A stretch of DNA of 64,000 bases from assembly GCF_000307105.1 (NCBI RefSeq), contig NC_018645.1, forward strand, positions 407,001 through 471,000, given 5' to 3'. Shown here in pieces: positions 46,375-56,498 of this stretch. Below the pieces are notes generated by a model that saw nothing but the letters and a program-made list of their open reading frames with translations, was not told the origin of the DNA and searched no databases. A program made the translations under genes and the position numbers. This stretch comes from Desulfobacula toluolica Tol2 (GTDB lineage Bacteria > Desulfobacterota > Desulfobacteria > Desulfobacterales > Desulfobacteraceae). Numbering within the stretch: position 1 is the first letter of the stretch; each line of letters begins with the position of its first letter.

Positions 46375-49300
46375 CTATACATTTTCAAGCACCGCATCCA
46401 TCTGTTCTATGATATCTTCTTTTGTAATTGCCGCATCAATCTGATTAAAAAGCGCATCATTGGTAAAATGCTTTAAAACAATGGCATTTGTCGGACACTT
46501 TGCATTACACAAACCATCACCTTTACACAAAATCGGATTTACCCAGGCTTTTTTGCCTTTGGGTGTATCACGGAACTCAATGGCATCATATGTACACGCT
46601 GTAATACATGCACCGCAGGACACACAATCATATTCATTTACTTTGGCAACAGAACCTGATGCAACAACCGTGTCTCTTGACAAAAGTGTCAGAACACGAC
46701 CGGCCGCACCGTACGCCTGGTTAATGGTTTCAGGAATATGCTTGGGATAGTGAGCCGTACCGCAAAGGAAAACGCCATCCGTGGCAAACTCAACCGGTTT
46801 TAATTTAACATGGGCTTCTTTGAAAAACTCATCCGGGCTCAAGGTTACCTTGAAGTGACCGGCTATTTCTTCTGTTGATTCAGTTGGAATAACAGCGGCA
46901 GCCAGAGAAAGAACATCAGCATCCAGTTCAAGGCGCTGACCTAAAATAGGATCAGGCACGGTTACACGGATAATGTCTTTTCCGCCTTCTTTGGCGGTTT
47001 GAACAACTGGTTTGTCTTCCGGTGTATAACGGATGAAGCGCACATCATTTTCCGAGGCTTCCCTATAGGCGTCTTCTCTGAATCCATAGGTTCTCATATC
47101 CCTGAACAGGATATAAATGCGCATGTCCGGATTTTTCTCTTTGAGTTTTAATGCGTTTTTAACGGCATGGCCGCAACATACTCTGGAGCAATAATTTCTG
47201 TCTTCGTTTCTGCAGCCCACACACTGGATCATCACCAGGCTCTCGGCATTGACAACTGCCGGGTTTGCTTTGGCAATCTCTTCTCCAAGTTCAAGGTGGG
47301 TGAAAACAGCATCGTTTTCTCCGTACAGGTATTCAGTGGGCTTGTAAACATCCGCACCAATGGCAAGAACCGAGGCTCCATGTTTGATCACTTTGCTTCT
47401 GCCTTCGGTTTCCAAGGTTGTGGTAAAATTGCCCAGGTAACCTGAAACATCTTTGATAACGGCTTCGTGGGATACATGAATCAAGGGGTTTTTATAAACC
47501 TGCTGTATCACATTATCCAGGTAGGTTTGAACATCCAGCCCTTCAAGAGTTGAATAAATTCTTCGCGCCATACCGCCCAGGTCTTTGCTTTTTTCCACCA
47601 GGTGAACTTCATGTCCCTGGGCTGCAATGGACAATGCACAGGTCATGCCTGCAATACCGCCACCCACAACCAGGGCTGCCTTGTTAACCGGCAGATCAAA
47701 TTCCTTGAGGGGTTCTAATTGAGAGGCCCGTGCCACTGACATCCTGACGATATCCTGTGCTTTTTGTGTGGCTTCCTCTTTTTGCTTGGTATGAACCCAG
47801 GAGCAATGTTCCCGGATATTGGCCATGTCAAGGTAATACTGGTTCAACCCTGCTTCCCGGAGAGTGTCTCTGAACAACGGCTCCAGAGTTCTGGGAGAGC
47901 ATGCTGCAATCACAACACGGTTAAGGCCTTTTTCTTTTGCCAGGTCTGTTATCTCTTTGGCAGAGTTGGTTGCACATGAAAAGATCTGTTCTTTTGCGTA
48001 TACAACATTGGGCAGGGTCAAGGCATACTCAACCGTGGACGGAACATTGACAACACTTGAAATATTTGCACCGCAATGACATACAAAAACGCCGATTCTC
48101 GGCTCTTCACCGGACACATCCCGTTCAACCGGATATATTCTCTCTTTGGCCAGGTTTCCTCGCCGGTAGTCAAGCATTTCTCCTATCTGAGAACCTGCTC
48201 CGCTGGCGGTAAAAACCGATTCAGGAATATCTGTCGGGCCCTGGAAAGCGCCGCTGACAAAAATCCCTGGTCTGCTGGTTTTGATTGGATTGGAAGAGTC
48301 AGATTCACAAAATCCGTGTGAATTAAGATCAATTCCAAACATGTCGGACAACTCTTTATACGCTGCCGGCGGATTCAATCCAACAGACAATACCACCATG
48401 TCAAACTCTTCTTCTTTTACGCCTTCATCGGTGGTTGCATATCTGACGGCTACATTCTTGGTTTCCGGGTTTTCCCTTGTCACAGAAGCATAACTTCTTA
48501 TGAATTCAACTCCGTCAAGCTGTTCGGCTCTCTGAAAGTATCGTTCAAAATCCTTGCCAAAAGAACGAATGTCATTATGAAATATGGTACACTCGGCATC
48601 ATCATAATGATGCTTTGTCAAAATAACCTGTTTTTGCGTATAGGTGCAGCATACACCCGAGCAATAGCTGTTATCTCCTTCGGTGACCCGTCTGGAACCA
48701 ACACATTGAATCCAGGCAATCTTTTTGGGGTGTTTTTTGTCCGAGGCCCGCAATACCTGACCTTCGTAGGGACCTGTGGAAGACAGCAGACGTTCATAGT
48801 CCATACTTGTGACCACGTTCTGCATCTTTCTATACCCGTATTCATCTTTTACACTGGGATCAAACGGGGTAATACCTGAAGACAAAATAATCGCCCCGAC
48901 ATTAATATCCGTCTTTTTGGGCGTTTGATTAAAATCTATTGCGTCTGCCTGGCAAACACCACGGCAGATATCACATTTTTCTTCTTTGAGAAAAAGACAG
49001 CTGTCATCAATATATGCAACAAGTGGAATAGCCTGGGAAAAATATACATGAACAGCTTTATTCTGGGAAATTCCCTGATTAAACTGATCCGGATATTCTT
49101 TTGGGCAGTATTCCATACAAGTTGTACAGCCTGTGCATTTTTCCTCAATAATATATCGGGGTCTGGTTTTCAGGCTGACCTGAAAGTCACCTTTTTCCCC
49201 TTCCACTTTTTCAACTTCAGTAAATGTCAAAACCTCTATATTTGGATGCCGGCCGACCTCGACCAGTTTAGGAGAGAGAATTCACATCGAGCAGTCATTG

Positions 49301-49512
49301 GTAGGAAATGTTTTGTCAAGCTGGGCCATATGGCCGCCAATGCTCGGCGATTTTTCCACCAGGTAAACCTTAAACCCCGCAGTGGCAAGATCAAGAGAGG
49401 CCTGTATGCCACTGACCCCTCCGCCAACAACCATCACGTCTCCAAAGTTTTTATCTCCAAGACTGTCGGAAAATAATTGCATATTCTCCATTGGCAATAC
49501 GTCGTTTCCCAC
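46375..49512 (-). CDS. bamE: BamE: HdrA-like flavin/Fe-S selenoprotein (Sec at codon 77)
   Basis: The complete frame runs from GTG 49512 (GAGGAG upstream) to 46375, 1,045 residues, with one in-frame TGA at 49282-49284. Around it the protein reads [24 protein letters not shown]; HdrA proteins have Cys here as a cluster ligand. Domains: FAD-binding [18 protein letters not shown] (about 27-50), two ferredoxin clusters ([21 protein letters not shown]), a second HdrA-like module ([30 protein letters not shown]), and C-terminal clusters [15 protein letters not shown] and [12 protein letters not shown]. It is the presumed bifurcating flavin subunit of the benzoyl-CoA reductase complex. Standard calling splits it into two ORFs. 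Confidence 0.92.
49249..49284 (-). promoter_or_regulatory. UGA-Sec codon and candidate SECIS hairpin of bamE
   Basis: The TGA is at 49282-49284. Fifteen bases downstream CTGGTC (49266-49261) pairs with GGCCGG (49254-49249), allowing two G-U pairs, around the loop GAGGTC. The loop contains GGTC, as in the Escherichia coli fdhF SECIS loop. Confidence 0.72.
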
Positions 49513-49616
49513 TTTATTTTCTCCTCATCATATTTTCTTAAGTCCTGCCCGGCTAAACCGGACAGGACCGCTTACTTTCAATCAACTTGTGTGTTCAGCG
49601 CCTTAAAGCATCTTAA

Positions 49617-50768
49617 CTAAAGCATCTCACTGATAATTTCCGTGATGTCTTTAATTTCCAGAACATCTTCATATTCCAGATTCAGACGGCTTTCTTCAAA
49701 GTTGGTGATGCAGTACGGACAGGATGTTGCCAGAACCTGGGCTCCAACCGCATTGGCCTGATCCAGCCTGATATCGGAGAACCTTTCTTCTTTTGGCGTG
49801 TCCATCCAGATTCTGCCGCCGCCACCGCCGCAGCAAAGACTGTTTTTGCCATGGTTTTCCATCTCAACCAGTTCCAGTCCCGGAACTTTTCTTAAAACCT
49901 CGCGGGGTTCATCATATACATCATTGTGGCGTCCTAAGTAACACGGATCATGATAAGTTATTTTCTTTGGAAATTCACCTTTAAGTTCGAGACGTCCGTC
50001 ATTGATCAGTTCCAGTAGATACTGGTTGATGTGAAGAACCTCAAAATTTACCATAAATTCAGGATATTCGTTTTTAAAGGTATGAAAGCAATGAGGGGAA
50101 GATACAATGACTTTTTTCACCCCATTGTCGATAAACGTTTTAATATTTTCCTTGGCCAGGCGTTTGAATACATCTTCACTGCCTGTCTTTCTGATGCTTT
50201 CTCCACAGCAGTTTTCCTGTGAACCCAGGATACCGAAATCCACACCTGCTTTTTGAAGGATCTTGGCTGTGGCCGTGGCCACTTTTTTCATTCGGGGGTC
50301 ATAACTCAAATAGCAGCCGACAAAATACAACGCTTCCATACCCTCTGTATAGGGCTTTACAGAAAGGCCGTTCGCCCATTCAGAGCGTTTTTTACGGTCT
50401 CCCTGCAAGGGGTTGCCTTCGGAAATCAGACTGGCTCGGGCAGTACGGGCAGACCGGACAGAAGTTGGAAAAACTTCATATTCGGTTGCCACTCTTCTCA
50501 GGGCCACGCTGACATCTATCTGTTTGACGCCTCTGGGGCACTGTGACGGGCACATTCCGCAGGTTGTACAACGCCATATATCTTCGCCTTCTATTTCAGT
50601 TAAACCAAAAGCCGCCTCTCGAATGAGCTTGCGCATGCTAAAGGGTCGAACCTTATTCCACGGGCAAACCGAATCACACAATCCGCACTGAAAGCATAAC
50701 TTGAAGACGTCTCCACCGGCCTCTTTTATCTCATCTATTACTTCTATGAAGGGGGCTATAGTTTCCAC
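49617..50768 (-). CDS. bamD: BamD: HdrC/HdrB-like Fe-S protein
   Basis: A 383-residue fusion of an HdrC-like part with two 4Fe-4S motifs (CFQCGLCDSVCPW, CTTCGMCPSQCPRG) and an HdrB-like part with two CCG domains (VGCYLSYDPRM, NCCGESIRKTG, SSPHCFHTF; DPCYLGRHNDVY, LCCGGGGGRIWMD, SCPYCITNFEES). It would transfer electrons from BamE to BamBC. It resembles the soluble half of the EMO-like protein at 37.4 kb. Confidence 0.9.
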   Translation of the reverse strand: METIAPFIEVIDEIKEAGGDVFKLCFQCGLCDSVCPWNKVRPFSMRKLIREAAFGLTEIEGEDIWRCTTCGMCPSQCPRGVKQIDVSVALRRVATEYEVFPTSVRSARTARASLISEGNPLQGDRKKRSEWANGLSVKPYTEGMEALYFVGCYLSYDPRMKKVATATAKILQKAGVDFGILGSQENCCGESIRKTGSEDVFKRLAKENIKTFIDNGVKKVIVSSPHCFHTFKNEYPEFMVNFEVLHINQYLLELINDGRLELKGEFPKKITYHDPCYLGRHNDVYDEPREVLRKVPGLELVEMENHGKNSLCCGGGGGRIWMDTPKEERFSDIRLDQANAVGAQVLATSCPYCITNFEESRLNLEYEDVLEIKDITEIISEML

Positions 50769-50803
50769 TGTCTTTATTAATCCTCTTCTTTTGCCTTATT
50801 GAT

Positions 50804-51337
50804 TTAGTCTTTCTGTGACAGTCGGGCAACGGCATCCATGATTTTATCCAAGCCATATTTGTTTGCCAATGATTCCAACCCGATCTCCATATCCTCCTGC
50901 TCTTCCTGCTTTTCGACTTCTTCTTCTCTTTCTTCGATCGTCAGCGCATCAACCAGGCACCACTTGACACACAAGGGTTCTTCTTCGCCTTCGCACATAT
51001 CGCATTTAAGAGGAAGACCGGAATCAGGTTCTTTAAATTCATCCCTGGATGGGCAGGATGCTCTACAGAAGGAACACTCATCGTATTCTTTGCCGTCAAT
51101 TGTATATTTGTCTCTGCCGGCACATTCAGCAACAGTATATTCTCCTGCATAAACCGGAACATAAATATCTCTTAGCGGTTCACGAATAATTCTGATACGG
51201 GATCTGGCAGGGTTATTGCTGCTATATTTAGGTGAAGCGTGAAAAGCCGAGCAGATGACTTCACAAGCTCTGCAACCATTGCATTTATCTACATCAATTT
51301 TTATTGTTTTAATTATTTTCTTCTCTTTATGACCCAA
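50804..51337 (-). CDS. bamC: BamC: ferredoxin-like electron-transfer subunit
   Basis: A 177-residue Fe-S protein with a cluster motif CNGCRACEVICSAFHA near residue 18, and further cysteines (ECSFCRASCPS, LKCDMCEGEEEPLCVKWC) for about three 4Fe-4S clusters, followed by an acidic, Glu-rich helix (EEREEEVEKQEEQEDME). BamC is the small subunit bound to BamB in the purified enzyme. Seventeen bases after the bamB stop. Confidence 0.9.
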   Translation of the reverse strand: MGHKEKKIIKTIKIDVDKCNGCRACEVICSAFHASPKYSSNNPARSRIRIIREPLRDIYVPVYAGEYTVAECAGRDKYTIDGKEYDECSFCRASCPSRDEFKEPDSGLPLKCDMCEGEEEPLCVKWCLVDALTIEEREEEVEKQEEQEDMEIGLESLANKYGLDKIMDAVARLSQKD

Positions 51338-51354
51338 GGTTCACGCCCTCCACT

Positions 51355-53361
51355 CTAATTATTCTCTTTTTCAACTGATGACTCTTCTAAAGGAGCGTCT
51401 TCAGCATCCGTTAAGATTCCCCGCTCTATAAATTCCTCAGCCACATAGTCCAAACCCATTTTATTCAAGAATTCTTTAGTCGGAATACCGTCATTGTTCC
51501 ACCCTTTGAGTTTGTAATAACTGTCCAAGAGTTCCTTTTCAAGTTCGGGAAATCTTTTCTTCCAGTGATCTTCAGGCGGTTTTTCATCTTTTCTTCTCAT
51601 GCCTCGTCTTATATTAAAGGCTCTGACTAAGGTTCGATATCTTGTGGCGGCTGCTGTCAATTTTTCCTCATCCATTTCAATTCCGGCACCGGCTGAAATA
51701 AATTTAGGATAATTGTGGATGTGATACGGCGGTTTTAAAGGAAAGGATGACAGACCTGCACATTGGCCCAAAGCATCATCAATGTAGTGCATTCTTTCTT
51801 GCCAGTCAACAATATCACAGGTCATTTCAACTGTTGGATAGAATGGAAGTGAGTTTTCTCCGCGCAATTCCCAGTCGATAAAATATTGCTTGAATTTTTC
51901 ATGGGGAACCTGAATCCAGTCCTCACAAAATTTTTCTCTGTGTTCTTTTTTGGGAAAAGGCGCTTGAGGGAACTGGCCTTCAATCTGAGTAATGTTCATT
52001 TTTTCGCCGGTACAATACATAAGAAAATAGATCGGATTGAGCATGGACAGTTTGAGCGGCAGTTGTTCGTGTTTTTTGATATTATTGTGTGCATATTCTT
52101 CCGCACCATTGCCGATCTCTTTGGCTGCCCAATAAGTACCATTGGCCAAAATATCTCCGATTCCTTCACGATTGACAATTTTGTCAAGCAGATAATAAAA
52201 TTTGCCCTCATTGTCTTCCGGAAGTCCTGGAAAGTCATCCTCACTTAAAATACCGTTTTCCAGAAGTTCAAGACCAAAGGCCATGACCTGTGGAGTTGAA
52301 AATCCGTCCAATCCATACTCTGTAGCTTTTTGAGCGATTCGTAAACCAAAATCCAAATCTGAAAAAGCACCCATTGTATAAGTTAACTTTGTGAAGCATT
52401 TCATCATGTAGGTCGGAAGTCCCGGCAAAGAAAGTGTTGCACCGCATTTCATGGGGCAATTAAAGCAGGAAATCAGCCTTGTCCTGGCATTTTCCAGGGT
52501 TTCCGTCCAGCTTGACTCGACTTCTTCAGTCCAGAATCCTTTTCGACGGGTACGGGAATTTCCCCACATGAAATTTTCAGTGTGCCATTTTTCATCATGA
52601 ACTTTCATTTCCTGGGGAGATCCAAGTCCGGCAAGGATTGGCATAACTCCAGGGATCGGGTTTCCGTCCCGGTGTTTGATGTACTCCAGAACGCCGTTAC
52701 AAAGTTCCATAAATTCAGCAGGCTGGGAAAGGTTGATATCCTTTGTTCCCCGGACAACAATGGCTTTTACGCCTTTGTCACCCATGACAGCCCCTATGCC
52801 ACCTCGACTTGCACTGGATCTGCCCTGCTCGACAGAAGCATAATACACCCTGTTTTCACCGGCAAGCCCGATAGCGGCCACCTGAGCTTTGGGCTCGTTG
52901 AGTTCTTTTTTAATGATTTCAGCTGTTTCAATAGCACCTTTTCCGTGCAGATGAGATGCATCCCGTATTTCCACCTTGTCATTGTTGATCCACAAATAGA
53001 CCAGGTCTGGAGATTTGCCGCGAAGGATTACTTTATCATAACCGGCATATTTTAATTCCGGTGCCCAAAATCCTCCCATCATTGAAAATGCCATTAATTT
53101 GGTTTGAGGCGAAATGGTCGTAAGAATGGTACGATTACAACCGGTCGCAGGTGTCCCGCACAAAAGGCCGGCACCAAAAATTAATAAATTTTCAGGAGAA
53201 AAAGGTTCAACCTCAGGGGGAACCCTATCCCATAATATCTTGGCGTTAGTACCTAATCCCCCAAGATAAAGCTCTGTATCTCTTGGGTCGGTTGCGACTT
53301 TTTCAATATTTCCTCGGGTTAGATCAACCTCTAAATTAAACCCTGTCTCTGCATACCTCAT
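51355..53361 (-). CDS. bamB: BamB: tungsten-containing active-site subunit of class II benzoyl-CoA reductase
   Basis: A 668-residue member of the aldehyde:ferredoxin oxidoreductase (AOR) family. Cluster ligands are visible as CFNCPMKCG near residue 305 with the distal Cys in DDALGQCAGLSSF; pterin-binding segments include GRSSASRGGIGAVMGDKGVKAIVVRG. BamB reduces the aromatic ring of benzoyl-CoA to cyclohexa-1,5-diene-1-carbonyl-CoA without ATP. Assignment to BamB rather than a generic AOR rests on the whole bamBCDEFGHI order downstream. The gene has its own promoter (53488-53516). Confidence 0.94.
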   Translation of the reverse strand: MRYAETGFNLEVDLTRGNIEKVATDPRDTELYLGGLGTNAKILWDRVPPEVEPFSPENLLIFGAGLLCGTPATGCNRTILTTISPQTKLMAFSMMGGFWAPELKYAGYDKVILRGKSPDLVYLWINNDKVEIRDASHLHGKGAIETAEIIKKELNEPKAQVAAIGLAGENRVYYASVEQGRSSASRGGIGAVMGDKGVKAIVVRGTKDINLSQPAEFMELCNGVLEYIKHRDGNPIPGVMPILAGLGSPQEMKVHDEKWHTENFMWGNSRTRRKGFWTEEVESSWTETLENARTRLISCFNCPMKCGATLSLPGLPTYMMKCFTKLTYTMGAFSDLDFGLRIAQKATEYGLDGFSTPQVMAFGLELLENGILSEDDFPGLPEDNEGKFYYLLDKIVNREGIGDILANGTYWAAKEIGNGAEEYAHNNIKKHEQLPLKLSMLNPIYFLMYCTGEKMNITQIEGQFPQAPFPKKEHREKFCEDWIQVPHEKFKQYFIDWELRGENSLPFYPTVEMTCDIVDWQERMHYIDDALGQCAGLSSFPLKPPYHIHNYPKFISAGAGIEMDEEKLTAAATRYRTLVRAFNIRRGMRRKDEKPPEDHWKKRFPELEKELLDSYYKLKGWNNDGIPTKEFLNKMGLDYVAEEFIERGILTDAEDAPLEESSVEKENN

Positions 53362-53487
53362 TTTATCCCCTTCTCCTTGCTGTCAAAATCCATGCCATTA
53401 GTTCAGAGCTAATAAGCCTTTAAAATCGAATCAAAAAATCGCGCTTTGGCAAAAAAACGCCTACGGTATCTGATACGATGTGATCAC

Positions 53488-53516
53488 TTATAAGCTACAT
53501 CGTAACTATATGTCAA
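53488..53516 (-). promoter_or_regulatory. bamB promoter with embedded operator candidate
   Basis: On the minus strand TTGACA (53511-53516), a 17-base spacer and TTATAA (53488-53493). The spacer contains GTTACGATGTAGC (53494-53506), abutting the -10. A related motif is in the identical position in the promoter at 58295-58323. The remainder of 53362-53708 shows no gene. Confidence 0.72.
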
Positions 53517-53708
53517 GAAAAAAAATAGTTGTTTTAAAAAATACAATAGCTTTGATTGATTGATGTTGCAGGCATATCTTAAAAAAATGCAAAAAGAATG
53601 TTCATGGTTTTGAAGTGGTTGGCATGGGCTAAGCTGATTACATGGGCAACAATTTTCCTTTGACTGCATTGAGGAAAATCGTCGCCGGAAGGCCTGAAAC
53701 CGAAGAAG

Positions 53709-53744
53709 CAGCTTTACCCTTTGAAGTCAAAAAGGGTAAAGCTG
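53709..53744 (-). terminator. Hairpin after the GNAT gene
   Basis: CAGCTTTACCCTTT (53709-53722) and AAAGGGTAAAGCTG (53731-53744) form a perfect 14-bp stem between the GNAT stop and the bamB promoter. The T-tract is weak, but the position fits a terminator that isolates the two transcripts. Confidence 0.6.
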
Positions 53745-53782
53745 TAAATTATTTGATTTGTTTGCATCAACCGGATTTTCCT

Positions 53783-54235
53783 TTAAATATCCAGCTCAAG
53801 GTTTACCATGTCGCCTTTCTGGAAGCCCAGGCTGTTGAAAAATTCCAAAAGTAGCGGGTCTCGTCGTTTTACAAAGGTAGTGATGGTATCTACCCCCATT
53901 TTTTTAAGCTCATGTGTCATTTTTTTGAACAGCATCTTTGCGATTCCCTTTCTCTGGTAGTCCGGGTCTACGCCAATGGTATCCACCCATCCGATATTCT
54001 CGGGAACACCATATTCCCATCTGCTTGCACCTCCGATAATAAAACCGATCACCTTACCATCCATTTCAGCAACAAGAGAGGAAAATTGCGGTTGTTTTGA
54101 CACTAATTCAAGCTTCATTTCCCAATATTCAGGCCTTGATTTTTCCAGAACTTTGACATCTATCTCAATTATTCTCTCCAGATCCGAGGCAGCCATTGTT
54201 CGAATAACAGGTGAATTAAAAGATCGATAAGTCAT
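53783..54235 (-). CDS. GNAT-family N-acetyltransferase
   Basis: A 150-residue GNAT protein with the acetyl-CoA pyrophosphate loop VDPDYQRKGIAKMLFKKM, plus IRTMAASDLERIIEID at the N-terminus and LEFFNSLGFQKGD at the end. The substrate is unknown; similarity is to RimI-like protein acetyltransferases. It lies between bamA and bamB, flanked by hairpins on both sides, in the same orientation. It might acetylate a pathway enzyme or CoA ligase, but the sequence gives no evidence. Confidence 0.85.
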   Translation of the reverse strand: MTYRSFNSPVIRTMAASDLERIIEIDVKVLEKSRPEYWEMKLELVSKQPQFSSLVAEMDGKVIGFIIGGASRWEYGVPENIGWVDTIGVDPDYQRKGIAKMLFKKMTHELKKMGVDTITTFVKRRDPLLLEFFNSLGFQKGDMVNLELDI

Positions 54236-54413
54236 ATTACCCTCCTTGATTTAAAGAATTAATTTAATGATAAAATAATTCGTCAGAAGACATAACAAGC
54301 CTATCATATAAATCCCGTCATGTCCAAAAAATCTATGGTGTTGAACAGGAGAGTAAGATCGTAGGTTTGAAACAGGGAATAGTGTTTTTTTTTAAATCTT
54401 TTGTTCCAAAATT

Positions 54414-54455
54414 ATTTATGGTTCAAAGCCGTTCTTAAGGCTTTGAACCATAAAT
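54414..54455 (-). terminator. Terminator of the bamQ-SDR-bamA transcript
   Basis: ATTTATGGTTCAAAGCC (54414-54430) and its perfect complement (54439-54455), 17 bp with an 8-base loop, just after the bamA stop. It is followed on the minus strand by AATAATTTT. Confidence 0.72.
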
Positions 54456-54506
54456 GTTTTAAACTATGTATCAGTAATTATTGATACGATATTTTTTGTT
54501 TTGATA

Positions 54507-55643
54507 CTATTCTTGAGGTTTACCCATTACTTCAGCAAACATTTCATCATTCCACAGTCTTGAATCTGCAACGTTTTGACGGAATTTGATAAAATCAACC
54601 GTATCCTGACCGGTAATTTTCTTGGTATTAAAAGCGCCAAATCCCAGGAATGCTTCGCCAGACATGTTTGCAGCCAGCCAATGTCTGTGATCATTTTTCA
54701 TTGTATCCCAGAAGAATTTCTTTTTCTGACGGATGCCGTCAATGGATTTGATCAGGCAGCCAGGGAACAGGTTGGCAAACTTCCAGATTACAGTGTTGAC
54801 TTCTTTATCAAGAAGTTCAAAATCCGCGTTGGCCTGATGCTGTTTGATCAGTGCGCGACCGTCTTTGAGATCCTGCCCGGTTTTGTATTCGCCGTAAACA
54901 ATCTCACCGTCTTGAACATATGTGTCAGTGATGATAGTTGGGTTTCTGACCCACTCTCCGTCTATTTTAAGAACAGGAACAACCTTGGAAAGCATGCCTT
55001 TTGCTTTCATTTTATAGGCTGACCACATCTCGCAGGATACGCAGTTCCACATTGCATCTTCAGCTGTCAGGAACCAGGGGAGAAAATCCGAAGATCCGCC
55101 AGCAGGTGCTGAACCGTGTTTGGGGCCTGCCTGGCCAAAAATAGCAAGGTCTGAAGATATGGCAATATCACATGCCAGACCGATTTCCTGGCCACCGGCA
55201 ACTCTCATGCCGTTAACACGTGAGATAACAGGTTTTTTGCAGGCAAGAATTGAATCAACCATGTGGTTGAACAATTCCATGTACTGGCCATATTCATCAC
55301 ATCTTTTTGAATAAAATTCTGAATACTCTTTTGTGTTTCCACCTGTGCAGAAAGAGTAGGGGCCTGTACCTGTAAACACAACAGCTACAACGCTTCTGTC
55401 AAGAGATGCATTTTCAAACCCTGCAATAACACCCTTTACCATGTCTGTGGTATAAGAGTTAAACTGTCTGGGGTTGTTCAAGGTGATCCAGGATACAAAC
55501 AGTCCATCCACAACATTGCCCTTTGGGTCGGTCAATGGTTTTTTTTCATACATAGTGCAGGGCGCTTCTGTTCCCCAATGGGGATTTCTATGCAACGCAT
55601 GATCTTTAACTTCGTTTTCTCTTGGCATCCACTCAAGACTCAT
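54507..55643 (-). CDS. bamA: BamA: 6-oxocyclohex-1-ene-1-carbonyl-CoA hydrolase
   Basis: A 378-residue crotonase-superfamily enzyme, longer than ordinary enoyl-CoA hydratases (about 260) and of the length of the ring hydrolase Oah/BamA. Visible: ITLNNPRQFNSYTTDMV, the oxyanion segment VVFTGTGPYSFCTGGNTKEY, RVNGMRVAGGQEIGLACDIAI and GQAGPKHGSAPAGGSSDFLPW. It adds two waters to the cyclic enone-CoA and opens the ring to 3-hydroxypimelyl-CoA. bamA is the usual marker gene for anaerobic aromatic degraders. Third gene after bamQ and the SDR. Confidence 0.93.
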   Translation of the reverse strand: MSLEWMPRENEVKDHALHRNPHWGTEAPCTMYEKKPLTDPKGNVVDGLFVSWITLNNPRQFNSYTTDMVKGVIAGFENASLDRSVVAVVFTGTGPYSFCTGGNTKEYSEFYSKRCDEYGQYMELFNHMVDSILACKKPVISRVNGMRVAGGQEIGLACDIAISSDLAIFGQAGPKHGSAPAGGSSDFLPWFLTAEDAMWNCVSCEMWSAYKMKAKGMLSKVVPVLKIDGEWVRNPTIITDTYVQDGEIVYGEYKTGQDLKDGRALIKQHQANADFELLDKEVNTVIWKFANLFPGCLIKSIDGIRQKKKFFWDTMKNDHRHWLAANMSGEAFLGFGAFNTKKITGQDTVDFIKFRQNVADSRLWNDEMFAEVMGKPQE

Positions 55644-55719
55644 CTTAAATCTCCTTTAATATTTAAATTTTATGGCTTTTTATTTGCCATATAATATTAT
55701 CATTTATTTCAAAAAATTA

Positions 55720-56469
55720 TTATCCTATATAGCCGCCGTCTACACCCAATACCTGTCCTGTGATATAACTTGCATCATCAGAAGCCAGGAATACAAATGC
55801 AGGGGCAACCTCTTCGGGTTCTCCAAATCTGCCAAGCTGAATTCTGCCTTCATAAATCTTGCGAAGTTTTTCATCTGACTGAAGTTTGCCTGTCATATCT
55901 GTTTTTGTGATTCCGGGGCAAATAACATTTACATTGATTCCGTATCTGCCAAGTTCACGGGAAGCAGATTTTGAAAATCCAATGATTCCGGCTTTTGCAG
56001 ATGCATAATTGATCTGGCCAATGGTGCCGAAAATACCTGCAGTTGAAATCACGTTAATGATCTTGCCGTATTTTTTTTCTTTCATGTAGCGACCGGCAGC
56101 CTGTGTAGTATTGAAAGCGGCCTTTAAATGGATATCAATAATGGAATCCCAGTCTTCTTCTTTCATTTTTAGCAGCATGGAGGGTTTTGAAACACCGGCG
56201 TTATTAACAACGATATCCACTCCGCCCAGCTGTTTTACACATTCATCCACCATGTTCTGTGCGCTTTTGTAGTTTGCAACATCAGCTGCCACAGCAACGC
56301 CTTTACGCCCCAGTTTTTCAATTTCTGCAACCGTGTCTTTGGCTGCTGCATCATTAGAGTGGTAGTTTACAAGAACATCCGCCCCTTCTTTTGCATACAT
56401 CAGGGCAATAGCTCTTCCGATGCCTCGGCTTCCACCGGTAACAATGGCTTTTCTTCCTTCTAACTTCAT
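55720..56469 (-). CDS. SDR-family dehydrogenase (FabG-like)
   Basis: A 249-residue classical short-chain dehydrogenase: nucleotide-binding GGSRGIGRAIAL, NNAG, catalytic Ser in VISTAGIFGTIGQ, YxxxK in INYASAKAGIIG, and the terminal GQVLGVDGGYIG. It would interconvert a 3-hydroxyacyl and a 3-oxoacyl thioester. Sitting between bamQ and bamA, it may oxidise 3-hydroxypimelyl-CoA made by BamA; a fatty-acid role is the alternative. Confidence 0.88.
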   Translation of the reverse strand: MKLEGRKAIVTGGSRGIGRAIALMYAKEGADVLVNYHSNDAAAKDTVAEIEKLGRKGVAVAADVANYKSAQNMVDECVKQLGGVDIVVNNAGVSKPSMLLKMKEEDWDSIIDIHLKAAFNTTQAAGRYMKEKKYGKIINVISTAGIFGTIGQINYASAKAGIIGFSKSASRELGRYGINVNVICPGITKTDMTGKLQSDEKLRKIYEGRIQLGRFGEPEEVAPAFVFLASDDASYITGQVLGVDGGYIG

Positions 56470-56498
56470 TGTTTAATCCTTATAAAATATTAAAAATA

